Source of the DNA: a bacterium
GTDB lineage: Bacteria > UBP13 > UBA5359
DNA: 64,000 bases
Direction: 5' to 3'
Assembly (NCBI GenBank): GCA_028685295.1
Contig: JAQUEL010000003.1
Coordinates: 1 to 64,000, forward strand
How positions within the stretch are numbered: position 1 is the first letter of the stretch; each line of letters begins with the position of its first letter. Shown here piece after piece: positions 44,881-53,898 of the stretch. The notes under the pieces are model-generated. The model made no database searches and had not been told where the DNA came from. It worked only from the letters and a program-made list of their open reading frames with translations. The translations under genes and the position numbers were made by a program.

Positions 44881-45831
44881 TTACTCCTTAGCCGGCTTTC
44901 CCCAAATTTCTCCGCATGCAGGCTTGTATCCATTTATATATTGTGCCGCGTGCAAGCATTTCCTGTTCTCAGGCTGAAGCTCTGTTATCAACAGGCCGTC
45001 CTGACCGGTAGCCAGCAATATTCCCTGCTCGGATATCTCCACAACCTCCCCGGTCCGACCTCCTGAAACAGGTTTTACTTCCGCTCGGCATATTCTCAAC
45101 CGCTCACCATTTCTATAAGTAAAGGAGGTCGGCCAGGGTATCATCGCCCTTATCAGATTACGTATTCGCTCGGCAGAGAAGGACCAGTCGATCTCTGCTT
45201 CAGCTTTAGTGATGATCGGCGCATATGTTGCTTTACTCTCATCCTGAGGCACAGCCAGCGCCCTACCGCGTCCTTCGAGTATTACGGCAGTGGATTCCAA
45301 TACCAATTCAGCGCCGATTTCCGACAGGCGCCGCCCTAATGTGAGAGAGGTATCATCTGCATATATGAGCTCAGGCCGTTGCAACAGTATATCCCCGGCA
45401 TCCACCTTGGCAGTCATATAAAGGATGGTAGCTCCTGTTGCGCTATCGCCATTCATAATAGCACGCTGTATGGGCGCTGCCCCTCTGTATGCCGGCAGGA
45501 GAGAACCGTGCAAATTCACCGCCCCTAGTTCAGGCACCTCCAGCAGGGATTGTGGCAATATCTGCCCATAAGCAGCCACCCACAGAATTTGCGGTTGCAA
45601 TGAAGATATTCTATCCAATGCTTCAGCTGACTTTATACGTTCCGGTTGATAGATCTCTATGCCTAATTCCAGCGCCGCTTCCTTGGCAGGGCTTAATCTG
45701 AGCTTGAGATTACGGCCGGCAGGCTTATCAGGTTGTGTTACCAACAGCGATATGCCCACAGCTTCATGCAAACTTCTAATAGAGGGAACAGCAAACTCCG
45801 ATGTTCCCATGAATATTATCTTCGCTTTCAT
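44881..45831 (-). CDS. fmt: Methionyl-tRNA formyltransferase
   Basis: A 316-residue enzyme that formylates initiator Met-tRNA. The N-terminal formyltransferase domain has IIFMGTSEFAVPSI and the active-site region NLHGSLLPAYRGAAPIQRAI; a C-terminal OB-like domain is present. The ATG overlaps the end of def by 4 bases. Confidence 0.96.
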   Translation of the reverse strand: MKAKIIFMGTSEFAVPSIRSLHEAVGISLLVTQPDKPAGRNLKLRLSPAKEAALELGIEIYQPERIKSAEALDRISSLQPQILWVAAYGQILPQSLLEVPELGAVNLHGSLLPAYRGAAPIQRAIMNGDSATGATILYMTAKVDAGDILLQRPELIYADDTSLTLGRRLSEIGAELVLESTAVILEGRGRALAVPQDESKATYAPIITKAEAEIDWSFSAERIRNLIRAMIPWPTSFTYRNGERLRICRAEVKPVSGGRTGEVVEISEQGILLATGQDGLLITELQPENRKCLHAAQYINGYKPACGEIWGKPAKE

Positions 45832-46298
45832 TGTTCTGTACCGCTCTTTTTAAGTGTTAAAGGATCGGCCTTATCCACATAAAGGACACCATCAAGATGA
45901 TCGATTTCATGCTGCAATGCCTGAGCCAGCAAGCCGGTACCCTCCATTTCAAATTGTCTGAACTTGAGGTCTCTGGCGCTAACTCTTACCCAGGAGAAGC
46001 GCTCTACTTCAGCTGTATAACCGGGAATGCTTAGACAGCCTTCCTGGCAAACGACCCTACCGCTACAGGCTACGATTTCAGGATTAATAAGAACTATAAG
46101 CCCTTCGCCGATATCCACCAATGCTATCCGCTTATCGGAACCGACCTGAGTAGCAGCCAAACCAACGCCGTTGGCGGCATATAATGTGCTTGACATATTT
46201 CTGATCAACTGCCTTATATCAGGCGTTATCTCCGTTACTTCTCTCGTCTCCTGCCTGAGACGGGAATCCTCACTGGTCAATATCTTGAGTACGGCCAT
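45828..46298 (-). CDS. def: Peptide deformylase
   Basis: A 156-residue metal enzyme removing the formyl group from nascent proteins. All three motifs are seen: GVGLAATQVG, QEGCLSIPG and HEIDHLDG. The start ATG at 46298 is used because AAAAGGAG lies ten bases upstream; a GTG at 46319 would begin at that site. It overlaps fmt, its functional counterpart. Confidence 0.96.
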   Translation of the reverse strand: MAVLKILTSEDSRLRQETREVTEITPDIRQLIRNMSSTLYAANGVGLAATQVGSDKRIALVDIGEGLIVLINPEIVACSGRVVCQEGCLSIPGYTAEVERFSWVRVSARDLKFRQFEMEGTGLLAQALQHEIDHLDGVLYVDKADPLTLKKSGTEQ

Positions 46299-46328
46299 AG
46301 CCGATACACTCCTTTTCACCGTATACTT

Positions 46329-48500
46329 TTAATCGGGGTCCACATCAATTATAAGCCCTCTCCTGTCAGCCTGGCGCATGGACAGCAGCACTTGCCTCAG
46401 ATGTTCTAATGTTTTCTCCAGCTCGCTTGATTTGATCAGCAAATGCCATCTATATTCTCCTTTAAGCCGGGCTATGGCGGCAGGAGCCGGCCCAATAATT
46501 ATATCATGCTGCGGCAGATTCTGCCGCAGCAGCTCGGCAAAGGCCGTAATCCTGTTCCGGGCCTTGTCCGGCATTGGATCGAAAGAGACGATACTAATAA
46601 TACGGCTGAAGGGCGGATATGATAACTCCTCCCGTTGTTGTAATTCCACCTCATAAAAGCCGGTGTAATTGTGTTCGGCGGCACAGACAATGGCCGAATG
46701 TTCCGGATTATACGTCTGCAGCATTACTTTACCCTCGGTAGAGCCGCGGCCCGCCCGGCCTGCCACCTGCGTCAGAAGCTGAAAAGTCCTCTCACCAGCT
46801 CTAAAGGATTCCACATTCAATGATATATCGGCGGCAATAACACCGACAACCGTAACCTCCGGAAAATCATGCCCCTTGGTAACCATCTGAGTACCTATAA
46901 GTATACCGCCGCTTCTGCTCTTGAAAGCCTCTATCAGTTCCTGGTGCGCTCCCTTTCTGGAAGTAGTGTCTCTATCCATTCTAAAAACCGGTGCATCGGG
47001 AAATTCTAATGCCGTACTCTCTTCCAGCCTTTCAGTTCCCAGCCCGAAATACCTGATATAATGACTGGAACATTTGGGACAGGTACTCGGCGCTTTTGCC
47101 GTATATTCACAATGATGACATGTCAGCATTTTATTTTTCATATGATAGGTGAGCGAGACTGAACAGTTAGGACAGCGAACAGAATAACCGCACTCTCGGC
47201 AAAGAACAAAGGTGGAGTAGCCCCTTCTGTTCAGAAAGAGTATGCTCTGTTTATCATTATCCAGTGCCTCTTTTACCGCATCCATCAGCTTTCGGCTGAA
47301 AATACGACGGTTTCCGGATTTAAGTTCCTCTCTCATGTCGATTATCTCAACATGCGGCATTTCCCTGTCTGCCACCCGCTTCTTCAATTCCAACAGCACA
47401 TAATTGCCGTTAGATGCTTGATAATAGCTCTCCAGCGACGGAGTGGCACTGCCCAGCACTACCTGGGCAGCATAAAGTTCCGCTCGCTTCATGGCTACAT
47501 CTCTGGTGTGATACCGGGGGCAGCTATCTTGTTTGTAGCTCTGGTCATGCTCTTCATCAATAACTATTATGCCTGGATCTTTTAAAGGAGCAAAAACGGC
47601 AGATCTGGGCCCCAATACAATATCTGCATCGCCGTCAGCTATCCTGCGCCATTCCGAGGCTCTTTCACCGGCCGACATAGCGCTATGCAACACAGCCAGC
47701 CTTTGACCGAATCTGCTTCTGAATATGCCGGATATCTGTGGCGTAAGCCCTATTTCCGGCACGGTCACTATCGCCTGACGGCCGCCAGCCAGTGTCTTCT
47801 CAACCATACGGATATATAGTTCTGTCTTACCACTTCCGGTAACGCCGTGCAGAAGCACCGGCCTGGTATCGCCACGTCTTCTCAAATCCATAACAGCATT
47901 CAATACATGCTGTTGCTCATCTGTAAGGCGCTCCGGAATATTATCATTTGCACGTAATGAAGCGTAAGCTTCATCAGGCGTAACGAAAGAAACGAGGCCT
48001 TTTTTTACCAGCGCATTCATTACAGAAGAGCTGACGCCGCAAAGGCGATAACATTCAGCTCTGCTGAAGCGAAAAGGATTGGCAAGGATAAGATCATACA
48101 ATCTTTGCTGTAATGCCGTCAATCTGTCAGGCACTCTCTCAGATGGTCCGATCAGAAGCACTCTCTGCTTACGAACGCCCTCTTCAATATAAGAGGGATA
48201 AAAGAGCCTTAGTGCATCTATGGAGGGAGAGAAATAGTGCCGGGCAATCCATTTAGCTAACGCTATAGATTTCTCGCAAAGAAATGTATCATGCCGGATT
48301 AAATGGAGTATAGTGCTGAGATCGGCATAAGCAGAATGGCTCTTAAGATGCGCAATTATGCCTTTGACATGCCTGCGGTTAAAGAGAACTTCAACTTCAT
48401 CACCCACCACAACCTCTTCTTGAATATGAGGTGGAACGATATAATCAAAGCCGAATTCACCGGTAAGAACGGGAAGATCAACTATAACCTCGGCTATCAT
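46329..48500 (-). CDS. priA: Primosomal protein N' (replication restart helicase PriA)
   Basis: A 723-residue helicase. The N-terminal 3'BD domain (DYIVPPHIQEEVVVGDEVEV) precedes helicase motifs HGVTGSGKTELYIR (Walker A), VIDEEHDQSYKQ (motif II) and GRAGRGSTEGKV (motif VI). The zinc-binding module has four CxxC pairs (CRECGYSVRCPNC, CHHC and CPKC). It reloads the replisome at stalled forks. A perfect hairpin lies between it and the preceding foldase gene. Confidence 0.96.
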   Translation of the reverse strand: MIAEVIVDLPVLTGEFGFDYIVPPHIQEEVVVGDEVEVLFNRRHVKGIIAHLKSHSAYADLSTILHLIRHDTFLCEKSIALAKWIARHYFSPSIDALRLFYPSYIEEGVRKQRVLLIGPSERVPDRLTALQQRLYDLILANPFRFSRAECYRLCGVSSSVMNALVKKGLVSFVTPDEAYASLRANDNIPERLTDEQQHVLNAVMDLRRRGDTRPVLLHGVTGSGKTELYIRMVEKTLAGGRQAIVTVPEIGLTPQISGIFRSRFGQRLAVLHSAMSAGERASEWRRIADGDADIVLGPRSAVFAPLKDPGIIVIDEEHDQSYKQDSCPRYHTRDVAMKRAELYAAQVVLGSATPSLESYYQASNGNYVLLELKKRVADREMPHVEIIDMREELKSGNRRIFSRKLMDAVKEALDNDKQSILFLNRRGYSTFVLCRECGYSVRCPNCSVSLTYHMKNKMLTCHHCEYTAKAPSTCPKCSSHYIRYFGLGTERLEESTALEFPDAPVFRMDRDTTSRKGAHQELIEAFKSRSGGILIGTQMVTKGHDFPEVTVVGVIAADISLNVESFRAGERTFQLLTQVAGRAGRGSTEGKVMLQTYNPEHSAIVCAAEHNYTGFYEVELQQREELSYPPFSRIISIVSFDPMPDKARNRITAFAELLRQNLPQHDIIIGPAPAAIARLKGEYRWHLLIKSSELEKTLEHLRQVLLSMRQADRRGLIIDVDPD

Positions 48501-48524
48501 TTCAGAAACCCCACGGCGTTGCTC

Positions 48525-48560
48525 AATAACCTTATAACGCCATCGCGTTATAAGGTTATT
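48525..48560 (-). repeat. Perfect 16-bp hairpin overlapping the foldase stop codon
   Basis: AATAACCTTATAACGC (48525-48540) and GCGTTATAAGGTTATT (48545-48560) pair fully around a 4-base loop. The foldase TAA (48548-48550) lies inside one arm. No T run follows on the minus strand, so this is not a standard terminator; it may stabilise the 3' end or slow ribosomes or polymerase before priA. Confidence 0.7.
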
Positions 48561-49444
48561 TCCACTTTGGCCTTGCTACGCTGCTCCTGGATCCATCCGG
48601 GAATAACTGCCTTACGTTTTTCATCCATAAGCATCTTTTTGATCTCATCCTTCACTGAGGCCAGAGACATCTCACGCTCAGCTTCCCTGGCTTCCACTTT
48701 AATGATATGGTAACCGTAATTAGTTTTGACTATATCACTTATTTCACCAACATTAACAGCAAAGGCCGCCATTTCAAATTCCGGAACCATCTGCCCGCGA
48801 ATAAAGGTTCCCAGATCCCCTCCGTTGGCTTTGCTGCCCGGATCGATAGAGATCTCGGCAGCCAATTCATCGAACTTCTTATCGCCGCTCTTCAGCTGTT
48901 CCAAAGCCTTCCTGGCCTCTTTCTCCGTCTTCACCAGAATATGCCTGGCTCTTACCGTCTCGGGCACAGTATAGCGCTGCTTATTCTCATCATAGTGCTT
49001 CTTTATTTCATCATCTGTAACAGCTGTGTCGGCTGCAGTCAGCTTATCCAGCATCAACCGCGGCGCCATGTCAGCTTTTAAAGCATTCAGATCTAGCTTA
49101 TAGCGTTTCAAAGCCTCCTCAAAGGCGGCCTCATTGGGAAACTGTGATCTTATCTCGGCCACCTCGGCATTGACTTCAGCGTCGGTTATCTTGATACCGG
49201 CCTTGACAGCGGCTTGCTTGATAATTAACATATCGATCATCTGTTCCAGCATCGAACTACCGGCCTGTTTGATTAGCCTATCGACCAGGCTCTGCCTGGT
49301 AATCGCCTCCCCATTTACCGTAGCAACGACATCGGACTTGGCGGCAGATGTCGCTGTCTTTTTGTCAGCTGCGTATCCAACTGTCGCTGCTGATAAAATC
49401 ATGATTACTGCGGTTGCCGTGAATAGAGTCTTAATTGTTCTCAT
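48548..49444 (-). CDS. Exported peptidyl-prolyl cis-trans isomerase (parvulin/SurA-PrsA-like foldase)
   Basis: A 298-residue exported chaperone. MRTIKTLFTATAVIMILSAA is a signal peptide with a likely signal-peptidase-I site at GYA-ADKK; there is no lipobox Cys, unlike classical PrsA. A SurA_N-like helical region (about 38-140; GEAITRQSLVDRLIKQAG) is followed by a parvulin domain (about 160-255; RARHILVKTEKEARKAL to NYGYHIIKV). It should help proteins fold outside the membrane. Its start overlaps coaBC by 14 bases. Confidence 0.9.
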   Translation of the reverse strand: MRTIKTLFTATAVIMILSAATVGYAADKKTATSAAKSDVVATVNGEAITRQSLVDRLIKQAGSSMLEQMIDMLIIKQAAVKAGIKITDAEVNAEVAEIRSQFPNEAAFEEALKRYKLDLNALKADMAPRLMLDKLTAADTAVTDDEIKKHYDENKQRYTVPETVRARHILVKTEKEARKALEQLKSGDKKFDELAAEISIDPGSKANGGDLGTFIRGQMVPEFEMAAFAVNVGEISDIVKTNYGYHIIKVEAREAEREMSLASVKDEIKKMLMDEKRKAVIPGWIQEQRSKAKVEITL

Positions 49445-50660
49445 CGGTTCTCTTCCTCTCCTTTAAAATATCTGCAATTTTTTCCATAATAGACAAAGCA
49501 AGGTTATCCTTGCTTGCCTGATCGATACAAATAGGGCCCCTGTTCTTCATAAGCAAAGTAAACGATCCTGTTTCAGCGCCGAAGCTTGTCGGATCATTGA
49601 GAATGATCATATCAAGTCTTTTATCAGCCAGCTTTCGTTGAGCATTCTCCAAATGATTGGCTGACTCTAGTGCAAAACCGATCAATACACAATTCACCGC
49701 GCGTCCTGCAATATCCTTCAAAATATCCGGATTTCGAACCAGGTTAAGGGTCATAACATCTTTATCTTTTTTTATCTTGCCTGAAGCACGCACAACCGGC
49801 CTGTAATCGGATACGGCAGCAGCCATGATCAAGACATCGGTCGTATCTATTCCGGCACTGACCTCCCTCTGCATATCCAGAGCGCTCTCTACGCTGATAA
49901 GTTCGGCTCCGGCAATTATATCATCGAGGAGTTCATTTACCGGGCCCATTACAAGCCTGACCTCAGCCCCCTGCGCCAAGGCTGCACGAGTTAACGAAAA
50001 GCCGATCTTGCCGGTGGAAGGATTCGAGATATACCTGACATCGTCCAGCCATTCACGCGTAGGGCCGGCGGTTATCATTATCCTGACGCCGCTCAATGGC
50101 TTATTGGTGACAAGAATTGCGGTTAGCGCCGCTAATATATCCTCCGGCTCTGCCAGTCTGCCGGTTCCTTGCGCTCCACAGGCCAGAGAGCCCTCTCCGG
50201 GATCAATAATTGTCACGCCTCGTCGGCGCAGCAAAGATACGTTGTCCACTACAGCCGGACTGCACCACATAGCTGTATTCATAGCAGGAGCAACCGCTAT
50301 GCGATGTGATGAAAAGGCAAGGGCGGTAGAAGTGACCAGATTGCCGGCCATACCGCACGCAAGCCCTGCTATAGTGTTAGCCGTCGCCGGTGCCAAAAGG
50401 TAAACATCCGCCCACTCAGCCAGCGAGATATGGCTATCACGCCAGGCGCCGTCGGTGAGAAAATTATCAGTGTAAACCTCATGCCCTGTCAACGCCCTCA
50501 ACGTATCAATGCCGATAAAATGCTTGCCGGCATCAGTAATCAGGGCCTTTACCTCGGCCCCTTCCTGCTGTAGCAACCTGATCAGATATGCTGACTTATA
50601 AGCCGCAATACTTCCGGTTACTCCAAGCAGCACTCGTTTTCCCTTAAGCATATGGTTCAT
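49431..50660 (-). CDS. coaBC: Phosphopantothenoylcysteine decarboxylase / phosphopantothenate-cysteine ligase
   Basis: A 409-residue bifunctional coenzyme A enzyme. The N-terminal flavin-dependent CoaC part has GVTGSIAAYKSAYLIRLL, APATANTIAGLACGM and PAMNTAMW; the CoaB part has ITAGPTREWLDDVRYISNPS and LVRNPDIL. The start may be 50660 or the ATG three codons later; the first overlaps the rpoZ stop by 4 bases. Confidence 0.95.
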   Translation of the reverse strand: MNHMLKGKRVLLGVTGSIAAYKSAYLIRLLQQEGAEVKALITDAGKHFIGIDTLRALTGHEVYTDNFLTDGAWRDSHISLAEWADVYLLAPATANTIAGLACGMAGNLVTSTALAFSSHRIAVAPAMNTAMWCSPAVVDNVSLLRRRGVTIIDPGEGSLACGAQGTGRLAEPEDILAALTAILVTNKPLSGVRIMITAGPTREWLDDVRYISNPSTGKIGFSLTRAALAQGAEVRLVMGPVNELLDDIIAGAELISVESALDMQREVSAGIDTTDVLIMAAAVSDYRPVVRASGKIKKDKDVMTLNLVRNPDILKDIAGRAVNCVLIGFALESANHLENAQRKLADKRLDMIILNDPTSFGAETGSFTLLMKNRGPICIDQASKDNLALSIMEKIADILKERKRTDENN

Positions 50661-50860
50661 TTCTCCGGTTGCGCTTGAATAATCTCAACTTCGCCCTTGA
50701 TTATTTCATCAAGAGCTATGGTAACAGGCTTGGTTGCCGAGGTTTTAATTATCGGCTCCTTACCACTGTTTATTTCCCTGGCCCGCTTAGCTACCGCTAC
50801 TGTCAGCGCATATTTATTTATGCCCATATCCCGTCTTACTTCAACTGGCGAAATCAGCAT
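50657..50860 (-). CDS. rpoZ: RNA polymerase omega subunit
   Basis: A 67-residue subunit, the usual size in Firmicutes. The hallmark helix is NKYALTVAVAKRAREINSG. It overlaps gmk (7 bases) and coaBC (4 bases), the conserved gmk-rpoZ-coaBC order. Confidence 0.94.
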   Translation of the reverse strand: MLISPVEVRRDMGINKYALTVAVAKRAREINSGKEPIIKTSATKPVTIALDEIIKGEVEIIQAQPEK

Positions 50861-51441
50861 TCTTCGTCATCTCTCTTTCGTCGTCTGCTCTCATTTTGTA
50901 TTATTTCCGCTAATTCACTAACGGTCTTGTCCATAACATCGTTTACAATGATATAATCGTATGCGGAGGATACCGCTATCTCTCTGTCAGCCTCTATTAA
51001 TCGGCGTTCAATTGCCTGTCTGTTTTCCGTTCCCCGCTCTGTCAATCGACGGACCAATTCGGCGCGCGATGGAGGAACAAGAAAGATTGTCAAGGCATCG
51101 GAAACGGCGCCGGCTACCTTTTCAGCTCCCTGTACATCAATAACCAAAACAACATCTCTGCCCTCACCACGCAAACGCATAACCTCATCCGCAGGCGTAC
51201 CGTAATAGTTGGCATGAACAGAGGCCCATTCCAGAAAACGGTTCTCGGCTATCATCTGTTCAAAGCGTTTCCGCTCAACAAAAATATAATCTCGCCCGTT
51301 GATCTCTCCTTCGCGCATAGGCCTGGTAGTAACAGAAATGCTTTTTCGGAGATCTGGAAGGCGTTTATTCAGCTCTTTAAAAACCGTATCCTTACCTACA
51401 CCGGAAGGACCGGAAATAATAATCAGCAGTCCTTCTTTCAA
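50854..51441 (-). CDS. gmk: Guanylate kinase
   Basis: A 195-residue GMP kinase. The P-loop is ISGPSGVGKDTVFKEL; SVTTRPMREGEINGRDYIFV is the GMP-binding stretch. The start is a TTG at 51441 with GTGAGGA about nine bases upstream. In most Clostridia remA (DUF370) and yicC precede gmk; neither is present between gmk and relA. It shares its operon neighbourhood with relA, linking GTP and ppGpp metabolism. Confidence 0.95.
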   Translation of the reverse strand: MKEGLLIIISGPSGVGKDTVFKELNKRLPDLRKSISVTTRPMREGEINGRDYIFVERKRFEQMIAENRFLEWASVHANYYGTPADEVMRLRGEGRDVVLVIDVQGAEKVAGAVSDALTIFLVPPSRAELVRRLTERGTENRQAIERRLIEADREIAVSSAYDYIIVNDVMDKTVSELAEIIQNESRRRKRDDEEC

Positions 51442-51538
51442 AATGTTTCCTCACATAACCTCTCAAGCGGAATTTAGAAGCTGGTAGCTAGAGAAACCTG
51501 AGAGCACTTCTTAGCTCTGCTTACGGCTACTCCGCTTC

Positions 51539-51570
51539 GTCCTGTTGTTCGGCTAGCCGAACAACAGGAC
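51539..51570. promoter_or_regulatory. Perfect 32-bp palindrome at the gmk transcription start
   Basis: The segment is self-complementary over 32 bases without a loop: GTCCTGTTGTTCGGCT followed by AGCCGAACAACAGGAC. It begins right after the -10 box at 51573-51578 on the minus strand, so the transcript would start in or just before it. It could be an operator for a dimeric repressor or give the mRNA a 5' hairpin. The remainder of 51442-51708 holds a smaller AGAGC/GCTCT hairpin and no gene. Confidence 0.7.
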
Positions 51571-51572
51571 AT

Positions 51573-51581
51573 ATTATATCA
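51573..51581 (-). promoter_or_regulatory. Extended -10 promoter for gmk-rpoZ-coaBC operon
   Basis: TGATATAAT on the minus strand is a perfect extended -10 box (TGnTATAAT). No good -35 box is seen 17 bases upstream, which fits an extended -10 promoter. The predicted start falls at the palindrome edge near 51566. Confidence 0.6.
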
Positions 51582-51708
51582 CAAGCCATTGCTAACAGCT
51601 AATAAATTTCCACCGGTGCATATATTATCTTGAGGAAGGCTTTCTATTTTCTGAAATCCTATTCTCTACCCTCGGTGCCCGGACCTACAAACGGCCCGGC
51701 ATTCGATA

Positions 51709-53898
51709 TCACGCATCCAAACGATGTACGCTGATTACATCTTTAATACCCATTAGGTGATCGATAGCTTTATTAAGCTCCGTAAGATGTTCAACTTTAA
51801 GAAGGATATCTATCTTAACCCTGCCGTCACGATTCCTATTGCGTACGTTAAGGGCACTTATCATCAAGCGTTGTTCACTCATAGCGCCTGCAATGTCCAA
51901 TAGCAATCCCCCGCGGTCAAAGGCCTGCAGTTCAATTGCTGCAATACGATTATGCGTATTTTCCTCTTCCCATGATACATGCAGAACCCTATCATCATCT
52001 CTTTGCATTAAATTTATTATGTTGGGGCAATTGTCACGATGAATGGTTACCCCGCGCCCCCTTGTGACATAACCGGTAATTTCATCTCCCGGCAACGGGT
52101 TGCAGCATCTGGCGTAACGCACCAGTATGCGATCCACTCCCTTGACCCGTACTCCTGTTCTACCATTATGTGCTGTGGGCTTCTTCGGGCTTTCGGTTTC
52201 ACCACTCAATTTGGCAATAATTTCATTATCGGTGGGACGTTCCTTGATCTCCTCGCGTAGCTTATTAATAACCGCCTGAGGAGTCAACTCACCATACCCC
52301 AAAGCAGCAATTAAATCATCAGGCGTCTGATAATTGAATCTGGTCGTTACCTTGCCGATGGCTTCTCCCTTAATGTAGGCGGGATTAAGGCTGGCTTTAG
52401 CGATCTCTCTTTCCAACAGAATGCGCCCACGCTCGATATTGGCTTCACGACGCTCCTTCTTCAGCCATTGTCTGATTCTGTTTCTGGCCTGCGAAGTCTT
52501 GATAAAGCTCAACCAATCCAGATTGGGCCCGCAAGCCGTCTTGCTGGTAATGATTTCAACGATATCGCCGTTCTTGAGCTGATAATCCAAAGGTACAATA
52601 CGTCCGTTTACTTTCGATCCGGCACAGCGGTTTCCGATATCCGTATGAATTCTATAAGCAAAATCCACCGGCGATGCGCCACGTGGAAGGACAAGAACAT
52701 CTCCGTTAGGAGTGAAAACAAAGACTTCATCACTGAATAGATCGTAACGCAGCATCTCCATGAACTCACCGGCATCGCGCGAATCAGACTGCCATTCCAA
52801 CATCTGCCTGAGCCAGGAGAGCTTCTCCTCATAATCTGTGGTGGTTCCCACGCCCTGTTTATACTTCCAATGTGCCGCTACGCCATATTCGGCTGTACGA
52901 TGCATCTCCCAGGTGCGTATTTGCACCTCCAACGGACCACCATTAGGGCCGATAACTTTGGTGTGCAACGATTGATACATATTGCTTTTAGGCATAGCTA
53001 TATAATCCGTAAACATCTCTGGTATGGGCTTCCAAAGGGTGTGGACGATTCCCAATACAGCATAGCAATCCTTGACACTGTCAACGATGATTCTTAAGGC
53101 TGTCAGATCGTAAATCTGGCTGAATTCCAGGTTTTGCTTCTTCATCTTCTGATAAATAGAGTAAAAATGCTTCGGCCTTCCGCTGATAGCTCCCCTGATA
53201 TCTATTTCATCCAGCTTTTTCTGTAATGAATCGATACAAAACTGGATATCTGCCTCTCTTTCTCTTCTCTTTCTGGCAATCCTGGAAACTATATCTCTGT
53301 AGACCTCAGGCTCAAGATAGCGTAAAGAGAGATCCTCCAGCTCCCACTTTAACTTTCCTACACCCAGACGATGAGCTAAAGGAGCATATATATCCAGTGT
53401 CTCTCTGGCAATCTCCTGCTGCTTGTCAGCCGGCATGGATGTCAGCGTTCTCATGTTATGCAATCTATCTGCCAGCTTAATGATTACTACCCGGATATCC
53501 TGTGCCATGGCCAGAAACATTTTACGCAGGTTCTCAGCCTGTCGCTCCAGCTTATTCTTGAATTTAAGCTGATTCAGCTTGGTCATACCCTCAATAAGTG
53601 CGGTTATTTCCTCGCCGAAGGTAACTCTTATCTGTATCAGCCTGACAGGCGTATCCTCAACCACATCATGTAGTAATGCAGCGGCAACCGTATAGACATC
53701 CATCTCGATATCGGTCAGAATATTGGCAACTTCAAGTGGATGGGTGATAAAGAAATCCCCGGACACACGATACTGACCGATATGAGCTTGGCAGGCAAAA
53801 TCATATGCACGTTTGAGCAATTCTATATCCGCATCCGGTTGATAGCGTATCAGCTTTTGGCTGATAGTGTCCAAATCAGCGGGCGGCATCTTACTCAC
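51709..53898 (-). CDS. relA: Bifunctional (p)ppGpp synthetase/hydrolase (RelA/SpoT/Rsh)
   Basis: A 729-residue long RSH protein. The N-terminal HD hydrolase domain is intact (FITHPLEVANILTDIEMD, LLHDVVEDT), as is the synthetase domain (GRPKHFYSIYQKMKKQ, YDLTALRIIVDSV). TGS (VFVFTPNGDVLVLPRGASPV), a zinc-finger/CC region (VRYARCCNPLPGDEITG) and a C-terminal ACT domain follow. The start is the GTG at 53898, ten bases after GGGAG and overlapping the recJ stop by 8 bases. A longer frame to 53934 has no ribosome site. Confidence 0.95.
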   Translation of the reverse strand: MSKMPPADLDTISQKLIRYQPDADIELLKRAYDFACQAHIGQYRVSGDFFITHPLEVANILTDIEMDVYTVAAALLHDVVEDTPVRLIQIRVTFGEEITALIEGMTKLNQLKFKNKLERQAENLRKMFLAMAQDIRVVIIKLADRLHNMRTLTSMPADKQQEIARETLDIYAPLAHRLGVGKLKWELEDLSLRYLEPEVYRDIVSRIARKRREREADIQFCIDSLQKKLDEIDIRGAISGRPKHFYSIYQKMKKQNLEFSQIYDLTALRIIVDSVKDCYAVLGIVHTLWKPIPEMFTDYIAMPKSNMYQSLHTKVIGPNGGPLEVQIRTWEMHRTAEYGVAAHWKYKQGVGTTTDYEEKLSWLRQMLEWQSDSRDAGEFMEMLRYDLFSDEVFVFTPNGDVLVLPRGASPVDFAYRIHTDIGNRCAGSKVNGRIVPLDYQLKNGDIVEIITSKTACGPNLDWLSFIKTSQARNRIRQWLKKERREANIERGRILLEREIAKASLNPAYIKGEAIGKVTTRFNYQTPDDLIAALGYGELTPQAVINKLREEIKERPTDNEIIAKLSGETESPKKPTAHNGRTGVRVKGVDRILVRYARCCNPLPGDEITGYVTRGRGVTIHRDNCPNIINLMQRDDDRVLHVSWEEENTHNRIAAIELQAFDRGGLLLDIAGAMSEQRLMISALNVRNRNRDGRVKIDILLKVEHLTELNKAIDHLMGIKDVISVHRLDA

